From the NCBI GenBank assembly GCA_963920525.1, contig OY986438.1, positions 215,202,896-215,266,895 on the forward strand: a DNA stretch of 64,000 nucleotides, given 5' to 3'. Below the pieces are notes generated by a model that was not told the DNA's origin, ran no database searches, and worked only from the letters and a program-made list of their open reading frames with translations. Below, in pieces: positions 1 through 11,904 of this stretch (position 1 is its first letter; each line of letters begins with the position of its first letter). This DNA is from Dichetophora obliterata. Taxonomy: Eukaryota; Arthropoda; Insecta; Diptera; Sciomyzidae. The position numbers and the translations under genes were made by a program.

Positions 1-16
1 CGTTATTCCTTGTGAC
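1..16. repeat. Partial MITE terminus cut by window edge
   Basis: The first 16 bases, ending CCTTGTGAC, match the right terminal inverted repeat of the element at 19648-19885. The rest of this copy would lie to the left of the window. The match is short, so identity rests on the resemblance to the complete copy. Confidence 0.5.
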
Positions 17-48
17 CACAGAAATGAGCGAATGAGGAAAGCAAAGTG

Positions 49-199
49 AGAGCCTGAACAGAATCACAAATCGTTGCGACCGACTATTGAAATAGAATAT
101 CGTTGCGGAAAACTAGCTGCGGTCTTTTCTACAATTTGCATGTATTTTCCAACAACAAAGATGGTCGGCCGCAACGATTTTTGATTCTATTCAGGTTCT
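49..199. mobile_element. Short inverted-repeat MITE (about 150 bp)
   Basis: The left end (from 49) reads AGAGCCTGAACAGAATCACA and the reverse complement of the right end (from 199) reads AGAACCTGAATAGAATCAAA. The similarity continues through ATCGTTGCG(A/G)CCGAC, giving imperfect arms of about 35 bp. The interior of about 80 bp has no coding capacity. Superfamily is unassigned because no target duplication is clear. Confidence 0.72.
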
Positions 200-3100
200 G
201 AATTGTTCGTCAATTAAATAATATTGATGAGGAGGAGTGCCTTTCTTCTATTCAATTGAGAGTTTTTGTGAACCCTGGATGTTAAGAAGTCATAAGTGAT
301 TTCTGAAGTGTACCGAAAAATAATTATTGTCGTAAGATGAATAAAATTCTTGATATATCTTGTAATTTAGTTTTTAAAAAATGGGAGAGAAACATATTAT
401 TTCGAAAGTTCATATTCAACTGCTACTCATTAATGGTGATTCGCCCTCGATATCGTCAAAAGTCTATACATCATTCGCAAACCGATAACCTACCACAGCG
501 TTGCCCAACAATTACTATTTGAATTTGGTGTGCATATGTGTAAGTCTATTTGCCAAACTGGTGATGCGACACGGCAATTCTACAAAATTAAAAGGCCGCA
601 CCCGGAATCAGTTCAAAGACCTTCACCAAATCAAACAAAGTCAAAAACAAAACAACAGGAAAAACATGACAACGAGTAAAAAATTCGCCAAAAATAGGAA
701 AAATACTTTCATAGTAGAATTGACAAAATGACGGTATAAAAAATGTTCTTGTTGTATTTGGCCATTTTTTGCTTTGCTTTGTTTTTCGCTTTCGTTATTT
801 TTTATTGGCTTTTTATACATTTATTTAATTTTATCATTGCCAACACTGCTTTGTAGCACTAATACCACAACCAAATAACAACAACAATACTGACTACTCG
901 TGTATTCGTTGTTGCTGTTATTTTGATGTCTGTTATTTTTTTTTTATTTCTACAACATGAATTGAATGGCCAAACCTTCAGCAATAGCGCCTCAACTCTG
1001 GTTCCAGCACCAGCACGCATTAACTCACACTCACTCACACACGTACACAGAAGCACATAACAAAACATAGAACATTGCTTAATTGCATATGAGAAGCTGG
1101 AACGCCTACCTGCATGGCGTAGCGAGGGTAGAGCAGGGGAGGATCGTTGGCCCCCTAAACTTAAGAATAACAAAGTTTTTAGCATTAAAGTAAGAAATTC
1201 AAAACAGTTTTTCTAATAACTCAAAAAGTATTGAAGTTTTTAATATTTATAAAAGCTTAATTTATTTTTTATTGCAAACTTAGGGGTGACATATTTATTA
1301 TTTTATAAAAAAAATGTATGAAAAGCTTTAATTTAAGTTCACTGGTAACTCTTACATTTATGTATATTGCAATCTGAGCTAAACAATTCGATAGCAAAAT
1401 TTTTTAGCAACACTAACACTCGTTGTCAGATCTAACGAAAACATATCAGCTGTTCAAATTGAAATTCTGATTGAATTTGTGAATTGTTTAATATATAATT
1501 TTTTTTATATTACGTTACTGCAAATCCTAAGGTCTATGTTTATTTTCTTATCCATTTGCTTTACAGTCAAGAAAAGAACGTTGAGGGATAGAATCTGTCT
1601 ACGTCTGCTTCTGCTAACACATGAAATACTGACAGTTTCTGCGATACCGACTAGGGCAAGTGCCTTAATGAGACACATCTCAGAAATTGCAAATGCTAAA
1701 ATGCCCTTGGGTTCCTCCTTAAATCTAAGACTTTAAGGCTCCTCAAATACACGATTGGACCCAAAGTTAAAATTCTTTACAATTTTCTACAAGCCTTTGC
1801 GCCTTGGTTAATTACAAAACAAATAAAAGGTGCACTTTGCTTGTACTGTGTCCTCTTTCCACCTAAAAACGTTCAAGCCGTCTTATGATCAAAGCCTTTC
1901 ACAAAATATAAAAATGTACATGATTATTTCAGAAACCACGCTTCGAGTCAGTGGCACATATGCTCTGCAGAAACAGCTCACGCATTCATGACGGGCAAAA
2001 ATTAAAATCAGCTTACCAATCATCCAGCAACATTACTTTTTTAATATGGGAAGGAAACGCTGTTCATACCATATCTGGACTCATTAAAATCATCCTTAAA
2101 AAAGCGTTTTTATGTCTTATAGCGTGCTCAGAAATTTGGTGCTAGAGAAAAAAGAGATGCTGAATGATGATATTTTAAACCGCTTTGCTGAAGATTCGCG
2201 CCCATGACTATTTTGATTTCCGCTTATGTGAAATCACGTTTAATTCAACATAGTTTCGGATATAATTTTTTATTTTTCTCAATAAAGCAGCATATAAAAA
2301 AATTTATCAGCTACATAAAACACTAATTGGCAGCGCCCCTGAATAAAATCCTGGCTACGCCCATGCCTACCTGCCTTAACGTTCTAATTCTTCATTTATA
2401 TATTTTTTCAAGAGGCTGGCCACCATTTTTAAAGACTGGGTGTGCTGGCACCCAGTTTATTTTTATTAGTAAAAAGTTGAATTTTTTTGCTGTTTTCTCA
2501 CAGTTAATCAAGTGGGCGTTTGCATGACTTTCTAACAGACTAGTGTCCATCCAAAAATGGAACTTTGAAGAACTACCATATTTTGATTTGAATCTGCCGT
2601 ATTTGATTCATTCATGCGTTGTGTGCTGACAATTTACTAGATAAAGTTGGCAAGCGATTTAAAAGGAGACCAAAAAAAAAAAAAAAACGAACAACAACAA
2701 TCACAAGTTTCCCATTTAAATAAGATGGAAAAATCCTTTGGATACACAGTGTTCACGCCTTTAAGAATGCGCTTGTTTCCGTCACTTGTAACTCTTTTCA
2801 ATGCGAACAACCTAAGAAAGGCGTGAATATTTCAAAGTAGCTAAGCTGCAAGTGACAAAATTTTGCAATTTCACTTAAAAAAGGTTGTAATCATTGCCAA
2901 AGCATGCTCGTCATGTACACGTTTTCGCCATGCCTCTCACACTCCACTGCTTCTTTAGCTGCAGTTCTTGTCGTAGGAAGATCGTCCTATTATGCAACAA
3001 CACGTTGTTCAGTGCGCGCGGCATTGAAGTGATGAACAGACTACTTGCTGTAGGAGGCTCCGTTACAAGCGCAGCTAGCAATTCTTACAACCTCCAATGC

Positions 3101-5230
3101 AAGCATGAAGGTGAAAACAGCGTTGCCAGCTGCAGCTGTAAATTTTAAAAATTTTCAAGGAAAGCCGACAGCACAATAATAAATTTACTACCAAATGAAG
3201 CTGCATTTTCAATAGTGAAAGTCTGGCAACACTTCTAGCTGCCAAGAAGCAAAGCAGGGCTTCATTTATGCCGCAGACACACAGCATGAAGCTGTCACTA
3301 AAGCCTCTTGCGCCAGCGACTTGTTAAACGAACCGGAAACATGCATCAACGTTTTCTTTTTAGCTTTCTAGTTGAATTTCTTTTTACTTTTTGTAACATC
3401 AACACCGACACGCTCTGGACTCTAAGCAATACAGTGTTTCTTTCGACGCAAGAAGAAGTTCAAAGTTGAAGAAGAATCATCAACGCAGTATAAAACAAGG
3501 ACATGACGAGAAACATGTTGCAACATCATATTTTTCTGAAATAGTATTAAGTACTTAAACATGCTCGACACATCCCACCACGCCCAACACCCATGCCAAA
3601 CGCCCATCTTCAAATCAAAAAGCATAAAGCACAAGAGTTGATTGCAAACGTGTCGTAAAAGAGACAAAAAAATACACAAAAAAAATTAACAAATAAAAAC
3701 ATTCTGCAGTGAACAAAGAGAAAGGGGCGCAAGAAGTTCTGCGTACAAATGTGGTGGCAACACTGGATCACTTAACAAGCCGTACGTACTAGCCTTAAAG
3801 TATGAAGATACTGCTGTAGAGTGGAGGCGATATTTTTTAGGTGAAATATATGACAAATATATCTGCTATGGCAGAGAACATTTAAGCAATTGCAACATGA
3901 AACGTCAAACAATTGCTGTCAGCAACAGAAGACGCTTCATCATCCTTAAAGTTCCACGTTGGTGTATAAAATTATTTGCAAATTAGAATAATGTGCAACT
4001 ACAATCGCCTTCCTCCCCGTTCCACCACAATGCATTGCCACAGATGATTGCCTAACATGCACTTTGATTTCACGTAAGATTCCAAAGTATCTTGCCTTGC
4101 ATGTTCGAGCATTTGTAATTCACCTTCTTTGTCGAGCACGCTTCACTTCGTTCCAAGTCCTGCTTACATTTGCAAATTGTAAACTTGTTTCTTGACAACA
4201 GTAAAAAAAAAAAAATAATCCCAGCAAAGAAATTATGTACTAAAGAAAATAAAACAAAAAAAAAATCAATATAACAACTAAACACAACCACTGAACCACG
4301 GAAACACCATGAAGCAAGCACGTTGCTAGTGCTGCCAAATCTGCTTCCATCCTCTAACATAGTTATTTGTATGTACATGTGTGTTAGTGTGTCCGTAGTG
4401 GTCCATGAAGTTGTCGCTTATGTTGCCAAATGCAAAGTTTGAGGTTTCGCTCATTCATTGGGGAACGATGCATGAAAATATATTTGAAATTAAATTTTGT
4501 GCATTCTTTCTATAATTTTTTTCCAGTTAGAACTAACCTGAACTTGCCCGACCCAATATCATTGAAAGTATAAGTACTACTGTGTTCAAATATAAAATGG
4601 ACCGGTCATTTTAAAATGTACGCGTTTTAAATATACCGCTAAGGCTTTTTTTTAAGTTGGTAGCATTGTCATTTAAATCTTTGTCAAAATTTATGCCATT
4701 ATGTTTAGTAGCTTTATAAAAACAAAGAAAATTTTTTCGATTTTTGTAATGTGTGATTCAGTTGGACAAAAAAAAATCAGTTTATTTTACTAGTGCAATG
4801 TGATTTCTTCGACAGAAAATATCGCAATAGGCCTTTAATAACCAAGCTCTATCAAGAACAGGACCATTTGAGAGGAATAAGAGGTTCAAAGAGGGACGAG
4901 AGATCGTCAGGATGAAGGAGAAGATCTCAATCAACTTATTAGCTCAGAAGCGTTATCAATAGTTCCTGTTCCTGTTCCTATTATATTAAATAGGATAAAC
5001 TGTTCAAAATATAAAAAAATGTAACGTGTTATTTCAAAAAAAAACTCTGTGATTTCTAAATAAATTACGAAATCCAGTGATAACAATATTTAAATAAATT
5101 TTTTAATCCTAGTTACACTTTTGGGTCATGCAGGTAAATATAACAAATTAAAAGCTCAGCAAACAAAAAAATATAGGAGAAAAATATTCCTATATATCAT
5201 GGCATATATGTATTATTTACAAATCGTATC
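200..5230. other. Anonymous AT-rich non-coding DNA
   Basis: No coding region, RNA gene or mobile element that I can support. It holds short open frames without recognisable domains, CAA/TTG-rich runs, several poly-A/T tracts (for example near 2671 and 4204) and short inverted words such as CCCCTAAACTT near 1151 facing 1285. A small host exon or intronic sequence cannot be excluded. Confidence 0.5.
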
Positions 5231-5482
5231 AATTTATTGTTTCTTCTGGAGCACCACAGGGTAGCATTCTTGGCCGTTTGCTTTTTACTTTTTTTATTTA
5301 AGATGTCAGTAAATGATTTCATTCACCATAATTTCACTTTTCACTGACGATTAAAGTTATTCATTAAAATATGTATTTTATTTAAATGGTGTTCTGTGAC
5401 AAAACTATCTTAATAATTTGCTTTCTTGGTCTTTAATGAATTTGTTACCATTAAATTTTAATAAATATTTTCCTACTAGTAA
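5231..5482 (+). pseudogene. Non-LTR reverse transcriptase fragment
   Basis: The plus strand encodes SSGAPQGSILGRLLFTFFI followed by a stop and DV, the RT palm block that normally reads SG-PQGS-LGPLLF-INDV. About 70 bases on, a degenerate block fits the F-DDLKLFI catalytic loop but is shifted in frame, and the last part (LMNLLPLNFNKYFPTS) fits the stretch before the K-C--M-F motif. No intact frame remains. The fragment is clearly an old piece of a Jockey/CR1-type element. Clade assignment is not possible from so little sequence. Confidence 0.72.
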
Positions 5483-6527
5483 GTCCATGTGGCGTTAAAA
5501 CGCCAAAATCAAAATTGAAATGAAATCAACTGATCAATTTTGGCCTTTTTGCAATATAAGCGGTTAGCAAATTTAATTTCATACAAAAATTTATTTTAAA
5601 TATACAGGAGAAAGAATATTTCTTGATTTACAGTGAAAAAATGCTTGAAAAGAAATGTTTCATTACCAGTTTCCAATTTCTTACACAATTTTTGTGTAAA
5701 TTTTTAAAAATTAAAAAATTTTCCGACCAACAGTTTAGGAATCTTTTTTCAACTGTAAGAAATCATTCCAGTATCACTTCGATATTGAATATATCAATTC
5801 ATAGTTTTAGCTGTGAAATTCTTAATAAATTTGCAAATTCATCAACTGAATTAAAAATGTTTAGGATAGAAATTTCAAACAAAAATAACTGCAGTATTTT
5901 CGTTAATGTATTAAAATTTTTCTATATAAACTGTTCGTAAAAAACATTTAATTATCTTTAACTCATATTTTTTTGATTAACTTCTGAAAGATCTTTTTTA
6001 TTTTTATCATAATGTTGCTTTAAGCTTTTTAAAATAATTTCTTGTCAAATCAGGTACTTGTTTTATTTATACATTGCCTCAGAAGATGATTGATGCTTTG
6101 CAAAACAATATATATGTTAAAAACATTCTCAATAAAAATTGTTTACCTTTTTATATGCATATGTAGGTATTTCGTCTTTTTTATTTTATGAAAGGGTTTG
6201 AAAAAACTTTCGGTATTGCCCTGTACTTCCCAAAAATCAGAAACTGTATTTCCCGAAAAAATTTCAAAACGGCAGCCCTGGTAAGAATGTATGGTTTTTT
6301 CCGCGAAGGTGAAACCTTCCAAAGGCTCCACCGTGCAGGTGGGAGTGTACGATTTTTACACACTAAAACTAAATGATACCTCATGCTATATAATCTCCGC
6401 ACTGAATCTTCGACCCTGTAGAACCCCGTGGAACTGCCAAAAAGCTTGACTTCGCGAGGCTAGAGAACAGCACTAAGCTGGAAACTGGTTGGCTACTGCC
6501 GTGATTTACGGTGGAATGGTCGTGGGG
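5483..6527. other. Anonymous AT-rich DNA plus possible R1-like 3' UTR
   Basis: The portion from about 6390 to 6527 is less AT-rich and directly follows (on the minus strand) the stop codon of the R1-like fragment, so it may be that element's 3' untranslated region. Nothing supportable is seen in 5483-6390. Confidence 0.35.
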
Positions 6528-7718
6528 TCAACAACCTCTAACTAATCTGTCTTGCTCGCACTCAACTCTTCGCACCTCATTGATTATTTGTCTAGCCCGG
6601 GTGCCTACCAACAACCAGTTTTATTTGCTCTTTAACATTAAAGAAACCAAATTTTGATATTTTACCGTTTTTCCGAGACAGGCCGAAGCCTCAAGTTTGG
6701 CTTTCTGAAACATGGTGAAGACAAAAATAACGTGCGCCGCGTCTTGCAACTTATTTCGTGTGTACTGAGTACAGTAAGGATCAGTCACGTGTTTGCTCTT
6801 GTGAAGTTATGCCCTGAAGCAACTATGTATGTCCGCTTACGATCTGTGTAAGGTAGAAGTTTTTTGAGCCCTGGCTTCTGTCATACAACTCGATTAGGTT
6901 AGGGATGAGCTGGTACATCCACCGACCCTTTACTGAGCTATCCCAGCGGTCTTGGCATTTTAGAAAACTTCTCTCTCTCTCTCTTGGGAGATCCTTATCA
7001 GCTGTTGTGATTTTGCTACTAGCTTCGAGTAGCGTTTCTTCCACGAGAAACAAATGTGTAAACTGACTCTACTCCGCGTCGGTAGGACTTCGTTTTCATC
7101 GCTGTGGACCACATGGTTGAGCTATACATCATAGTAGATCTCACTACGTTGAGCAGCAGTATTCGTTGTGCTTGTCTGGGGCCTCTTGTGTTCGGCGTTA
7201 TTGTAAGCGCCATAATTACCGCGGCTTCTTTCTTGTGTGCATACTGAAGATGTTGCTTAAATAACAGTCTGGAGTTCATCGTCACACCGAGATATTTAAT
7301 TTAAGGTTTCGATTCAATTACCGTTCCACAAATACTAATGCTGGCGGTCTTAAGTTTTTTCCGACCACTAATGAGTACCATCTGAGTCTTATATTCATCT
7401 AGACTTAATCCCGCTCTTTGTAGCCAATCCCAAATAGTAGTTAAAATACTGAGGGCCTCAACTTCTGCACGGTGTTTTGCTGTCGCTACAACTGCTAGGT
7501 CGTCCGCAAAGCCAATAATCTTAGATCTTAACGCCAGCTGATACCTCAAGCCTGAGAACCCCATCGTAAATGACATTCCATAGCATGGGGCACAGCACCG
7601 ACCCCTGTTGGGCTCCACCGAATACATTGCATGTCTTCGTGCCTTCCTCTATGTCGTAGCGCAGGACTCTTTCGCTAAAGTAGTTTGTCCGAGTGTCGTT
7701 ATGAAATTTGAAATGCAA
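6528..7718 (-). pseudogene. R1-clade-like non-LTR retrotransposon fragment (RT to C-terminus)
   Basis: Read on the minus strand, about 7700 to 7300 encodes YFSERVLRYDIEEGTKTCNV, then GAQQGSVLCPMLWNVIYDGV and IIGFADDLAVVATAKH. These are RT palm blocks of the R1 type, where the usual block is GVPQGSVLGPLLWN and the catalytic loop is FADD. The region 7285-6650 continues in several frames with the thumb, the RWDSSVKGRWMYQLIPN block, a SGH motif and a degraded Cys-rich block before DAAHVIF. The C-terminus (ARQIINEVRRVECEQ) stops at 6528-6530. At least three frameshifts and one or more internal stops separate these pieces. The 5' part (endonuclease and RT fingers) is absent, as expected for a 5'-truncated insertion. 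The remaining match starts abruptly near 7700. Confidence 0.85.
6969..6984. repeat. (CT)n microsatellite
   Basis: A run of alternating C and T lies within the R1-like fragment, where it encodes an RERERS stretch on the minus strand. It is probably an expansion after insertion. Confidence 0.8.
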
Positions 7719-8213
7719 CCACTATTTAAAAAAAGTGCTTTTTACGAAAATAAGCCAGATCGTATCAACACTATGCCTATTTCCCTTACTTAGTGTTAAA
7801 TTAGAGCGGTGCAATATTTTTAAACTCCATAAAAATATATATATAAAAAAATAGCGAAATCTTTTGTGCATGAGTTTTGATTTTTAATATTCACTCTAAA
7901 TTTCAAGTTTGGTAAAATCAAATATTAAACTCTACCTATCTCCTATACAATTCACAACGAAAAAGCAAAACCTTAATTTTTTCCAAAAAAGTTTCAGCCA
8001 TTTTAACCTTTGCTAGTTGTAATTTAATGTCTTTGAATTTAAAGATAATTGTAATGAAAATCACATCATTCAATCATTTGAAACTTGGAAAACACTTAAA
8101 CATGGCTGTGGGTAATTAACTTCGACCAATTGAAGATATTTCCTTTTCTAATTCATCAAATCATAAATATTGTAAAAATTTCTTCTAAGAAGATTTGGTG
8201 AAAAGTCGTTATA
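7719..8213. other. Anonymous AT-rich DNA
   Basis: No feature supported. The last ~80 bases could be a further degraded part of the hAT transposase that follows, but no motif is readable. Confidence 0.4.
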
Positions 8214-8495
8214 TTGTTCGAGTCATCGATGTTCTTATTAATGACTTTAAAGCCAACGGTATGGAGAATTTGTTTCCAAGCTAGAATTGTTTTAACAAGT
8301 CCTGTATCGGTTGCATCACCTGAAAGAAGTTTTCCTAAATTAAAGATTATTAAAAACTTTCTTCGAAAATCGCTAAAACACAAGCGGTTAAACGGCTTAG
8401 ACACAATTATAACATGCAATAACAATAGAGTTCAGCTACTACAGCTTTTTCGCACTTTCTCCGCATTGGATCATCTTAAGAACCAGCCCAAATAA
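8214..8495 (+). pseudogene. hAT transposase C-terminal (dimerisation) fragment
   Basis: The frame encodes about 93 residues. The block LTSPVSVASPERSFPKLKII, followed by KNFLRKSLKHKRLNGLDTI, fits the hAT-family C-terminal dimerisation region, whose hallmark is (I/L)PV(T/S)(V/S)A(S/T)-ERSFSKLK-IK--LR----(Q/H)-RL--L. In hAT transposases this region lies after the last catalytic Glu and mediates multimerisation. The RNase H-like core and the zinc finger are absent. The fragment ends 17 bases before a MITE with hAT-like short ends (8513), but nothing shows the two were one element. It resembles the ZMYM-like subgroup of hAT transposases, though that is from memory. Confidence 0.78.
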
Positions 8496-8512
8496 CATCA
8501 AAACATCTCAAT

Positions 8513-8836
8513 AAGGCCATTCACAGTTCGAATACGCTGGTCTGCCATTTGTTCGATCCGCCATTTGTACGCCAATTTACGAAGGCGCATTTTGCTTTGC
8601 TGTTGTTTTGCATACAAATGCAAATACGCAGGCACTCGTAAATAAAAGCAGCCCTTGGACGTGTTTTTTGTACCTCGTATTTTTATGCTCTGTCTACAGC
8701 CGCATAATCACATACGTCATAGAGTTGCACAGTCTTTTTATACGACAGTCACATGGCGAGATGCTCACAATTCGAACAATAACAAATGCTACAAATACGA
8801 TTTGTTAAAAGTACGCTCAAACCGTGAATAGCCCCA
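8513..8836. mobile_element. Candidate MITE with imperfect terminal inverted repeats
   Basis: The left end GGCCATTCACAGTTCGAA faces a right end whose reverse complement is GGGCTATTCACGGTTTGAG, about 15 of 19 positions matching. The interior encodes nothing. It abuts the 3' side of the minus-strand non-LTR element at 8959-11900. Target duplication is unclear. Confidence 0.5.
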
Positions 8837-8958
8837 ATGATATCGATAAGAGCGGTCCAAAACAATCCAAAGTGAGAAAACTTTACCCACCATAATATGG
8901 GTTGGGCTCAGGGACAACACAAGACATAACAACTAACCATGCGTTTACATAGATCTAA

Positions 8959-11900
8959 TCATACATTAGTTTTCAATCTACTTTTGAGTTGACCTTTCGA
9001 TAAGTTAACATCAAAAAAGCTACAGTTGTTAACAAAGGTACTCATGCGATGTAAAGGAGCAGTAGCCATATAATTTGTTCTACTAAAAGGTAAGTAAATT
9101 AAATTGTTAGCATTTCTACTGCTTCTACGGTTAGTGTTAAAATTTATAAGAGTTAGAAGTTCTGGTGAATCGAATACACCAGTTATGAGTTGGTGTAAAT
9201 AGACGATATCTGCAGACTAAAATTTATAAAAGTTAAAATTTATAAGAGTTAGAAGTTCTGGTGAATCGAATATACCAGTTATGAGTTGGTGTAAATAGAC
9301 GATATCTGCAGACTTCCTTCTCTCATTCAAAGATTGCATTTTTAAAAGTTTTAAACGATCCTCATAAGGAGGAAGGTTTAAAGTATCAGTTGCACTTAAG
9401 CCCCTTAGAGCAAACCGAACAAAACGTTTTTGGATTCTCTCTATACGTTCAACATGTACATTGTAACTTGGGGACCAAACTTGACTTGCATACTCTAAGT
9501 GAGGTCGCACAATTGTATAATACAGCGTTGTAGTTGTGATCATACTATTAAATTCTTTGGCCCAGCGTTTCATAAACCCGAGCATAGAAGATGCTTTTTT
9601 ACAAATGTAATCAATATGAACGTTAAACGATAGCTTGGAATCCATGCATATACCAAGATCTTTGACAGAATCTACACGATTTAAAGCCGTATCTTTTATC
9701 GTATAATCAAAAATTAAATTATTCCTTTTTCGCGAAAAGGTCATAGTTTGGCATTTATCTGGATTTAGAAACATATTGTTTTTAGAACACCAAATTTCAA
9801 AGGATTTCAAATCAGACTGGAGCAGATCTGAATTGTCTTTAGCATCTATTGTTCTGTATATTTTCATGTCATCTGCATAGATAAGTAGATGAGAGTGTTT
9901 GATGATGTGGGTTACATCATTAATGGCTAAAATAAACAGAAGTGGACCAAGGTGGCTACCTTGAGGAACACCTGATTCAGCAATAAATTCAGCTGACAAT
10001 ACGCCTCGAAATCGTATTTGATAAGATCGCTCCGTCAGATACGATTGAATCCAGCTTACAAAAAATTGTGGAAAACCCATTAACTTTAGTTTAAATAGAA
10101 TTAAGTTATGTGGCAGTTTATCAAATGCTTTACTAAAATCAGTGTAAATACAGTCGACCTGGTTACCTGAATAAAATGAATTTAAGCAAAACGTTGTAAA
10201 ATCGAGGAGATTAGACACAGTGGATCTGCCAGTAACAAATCCATGCTGACGACTTGTCATGACCTTCCCACAGTGAATTTTCACACGATCATACACGAGG
10301 CGCTCAAAAAGTTTTGGAATTGACGAGAGTTTCGCGATAGGCCTGTAGTTGTTTATATCGTTCTTACAATCTTTTTTATAGATAGGACCTATAAAAGATT
10401 TTTTCCAAAAAAGTGGAAAAATACTTTCGCTAATTGATTTATTGAATAACATGGACAGTGGTTGACTTAGAACGGAACCACATCGTGTTAACACTACGGC
10501 AGGAATTCCGTCAGGTCCAGCATTAAAATCCTCATCGATCAACCCAATATACTTTAAAATATCCTCTGAAGTAAAGGATATAGAATCCAACGAAACCCTG
10601 GGTGTAGAGTTCATATATTCAAAGTACTCTTCATCAGGATTAAAAGAGTCTGAACAAAATGACTCTTTAAAGAGATTGGCAAATAGACCACAAATTACGA
10701 CAGGATCGTCAGTAAATCCGTCAGAGGTCTTAAATGATGAAGGGAATCCATCAGATTTTTTTTTGGTGTTTATGAAACCCCAGAATTTCTTCGGATCAGA
10801 CAATATTCTCAGCTTAGTACTGTCTAAATAATTTTGATATAAGGTAGCTGAGCAATTTTCAAAATCCAGAAACAAACGCTTGTAGATTTCTAGGTCATTC
10901 AAGTCTAAGCTACAGACATATTTTTTCCATGCCCTATTCCTGCTGTTGCGAAGAATCTTTAACTCCTTTGTGTACCAGGGGTAAGCACAATTTTTCGTAA
11001 ATTTGAGGCTATATGGCACGGACAGAGAAAACATAGCAAAGATTTCCATATAAAAAAAATTAATTGAATTATCAAGAGTGTTATTATTAACATATTCTAA
11101 AATAACATGAAGTTTACTTTGAAGTAAATGATTCAACTTCAAAAAGTCAGCTTTTTTAAAATTGAATTCATAAACTTTATCTATTGAGTTAGACTTTACT
11201 ATATTAACCCTGTCTGATTTGTACCATATGCTCAATGGTGGATGGTATTCATCAACAGCAGTCAAAACATGAGGGGCCCTCTCAACAATCACATTGTTAC
11301 TATCTGTAGTTAAGACCAGGTCAAGAAGTCTTTCACGACTATTATAAATACAACTCACTTGTTGTAAGTCAGAACATATATTATCAACAAATATATGCTC
11401 TTGGCGAGTCTTCGAATTAGATGCACAAAAATATGTATCATCGTCAGAAGATTCCCATTTCAAGTCAGGCAGATTAAAATCACCTAACAATAAAATGTCG
11501 TCATTAACGTCAATTATGCTTATAACGTATTCTATGCAATCCGCAAGGCTTGCATAAACTTCTACACTGCTCTTAGGAGGAACGTATGCATTAATAAGAT
11601 ATACATTAGAATTGGAATGTACAACCTTGACGCATATAAGTTCGATGTTAGCAGAGCAGGGAATAACAATAATGGAACTAACGAAGGAGTTCCTTACAGC
11701 TAATAAGACACCTCCACCGACAGCAGAAGTATTGTCAGCATGTCTATCTCTTCTATAAACTTCAAAACTGTTATCAAACAATTCTAAGTCAGTAATGCTT
11801 CCGTTTAACGAAGTTTCAGTCAGTGCGATAATATCCTCAGAGAAATTCTGAGACATTAAAAATATGTCTCGCGACATATACAATATCGATTTAGTTTTAA
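8959..11900 (-). CDS. Non-LTR retrotransposon ORF2-like protein: endonuclease + reverse transcriptase, nearly complete
   Basis: The longest coding stretch in the window: 888 residues open from 11883 (first ATG at 11877) to a TAG at 9217-9219. An N-terminal APE-like endonuclease shows LTET (residues 21-24), LLGDFN (132-137), LDLVLT (187-192) and DEYH (211-214, the usual SDH position). The RT spans about 500-750 with IYKKDCKNDINNYRPI, DFSKAFD (582-588), SGVPQGS (637-643) and catalytic YADD (669-672). The same frame continues past the TAG to a TGA at 8959-8961, adding the SRNANN...SRTNY C-terminus. The stop lies at the junction of a 96-bp in-frame tandem duplication. It therefore nicks the last ~70 residues, not the catalytic core. 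No ORF1 lies upstream. The 5' end meets a SINE tail near 11900, so the copy is 5'-truncated within or just before the endonuclease. It belongs to the Jockey/CR1 assemblage; exact clade unresolved. Confidence 0.93.
9139..9330. repeat. 96-bp tandem duplication inside the retrotransposon C-terminus
   Basis: The word AAAATTTATAAGAGTTAGAA occurs at 9139 and again at 9235, exactly 96 bases apart, and the following ~80 bases (through GATATCTGCAGACT) match with one visible difference (TACACC versus TATACC). An extra partial unit of 16 bases (AAAATTTATAAAAGTT, 9219-9234) sits at the junction. Ninety-six is 32 codons, so the frame is kept, but the junction creates a TAG. Confidence 0.9.
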
Positions 11901-11904
11901 ATAA

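Noticed and set aside
1151..1290. CCCCTAAACTT facing AAACTTAGGGG, a possible small MITE
   Set aside because: Only about 11 bases pair, with no further arm similarity or target duplication.
2744..2870. Interleaved complementary words CACGCCTTT/AAAGGCGTG and GTCACTTG/CAAGTGAC
   Set aside because: Pseudoknot-like order is curious, but the words are 8-9 bases and no structured RNA family is recognisable.
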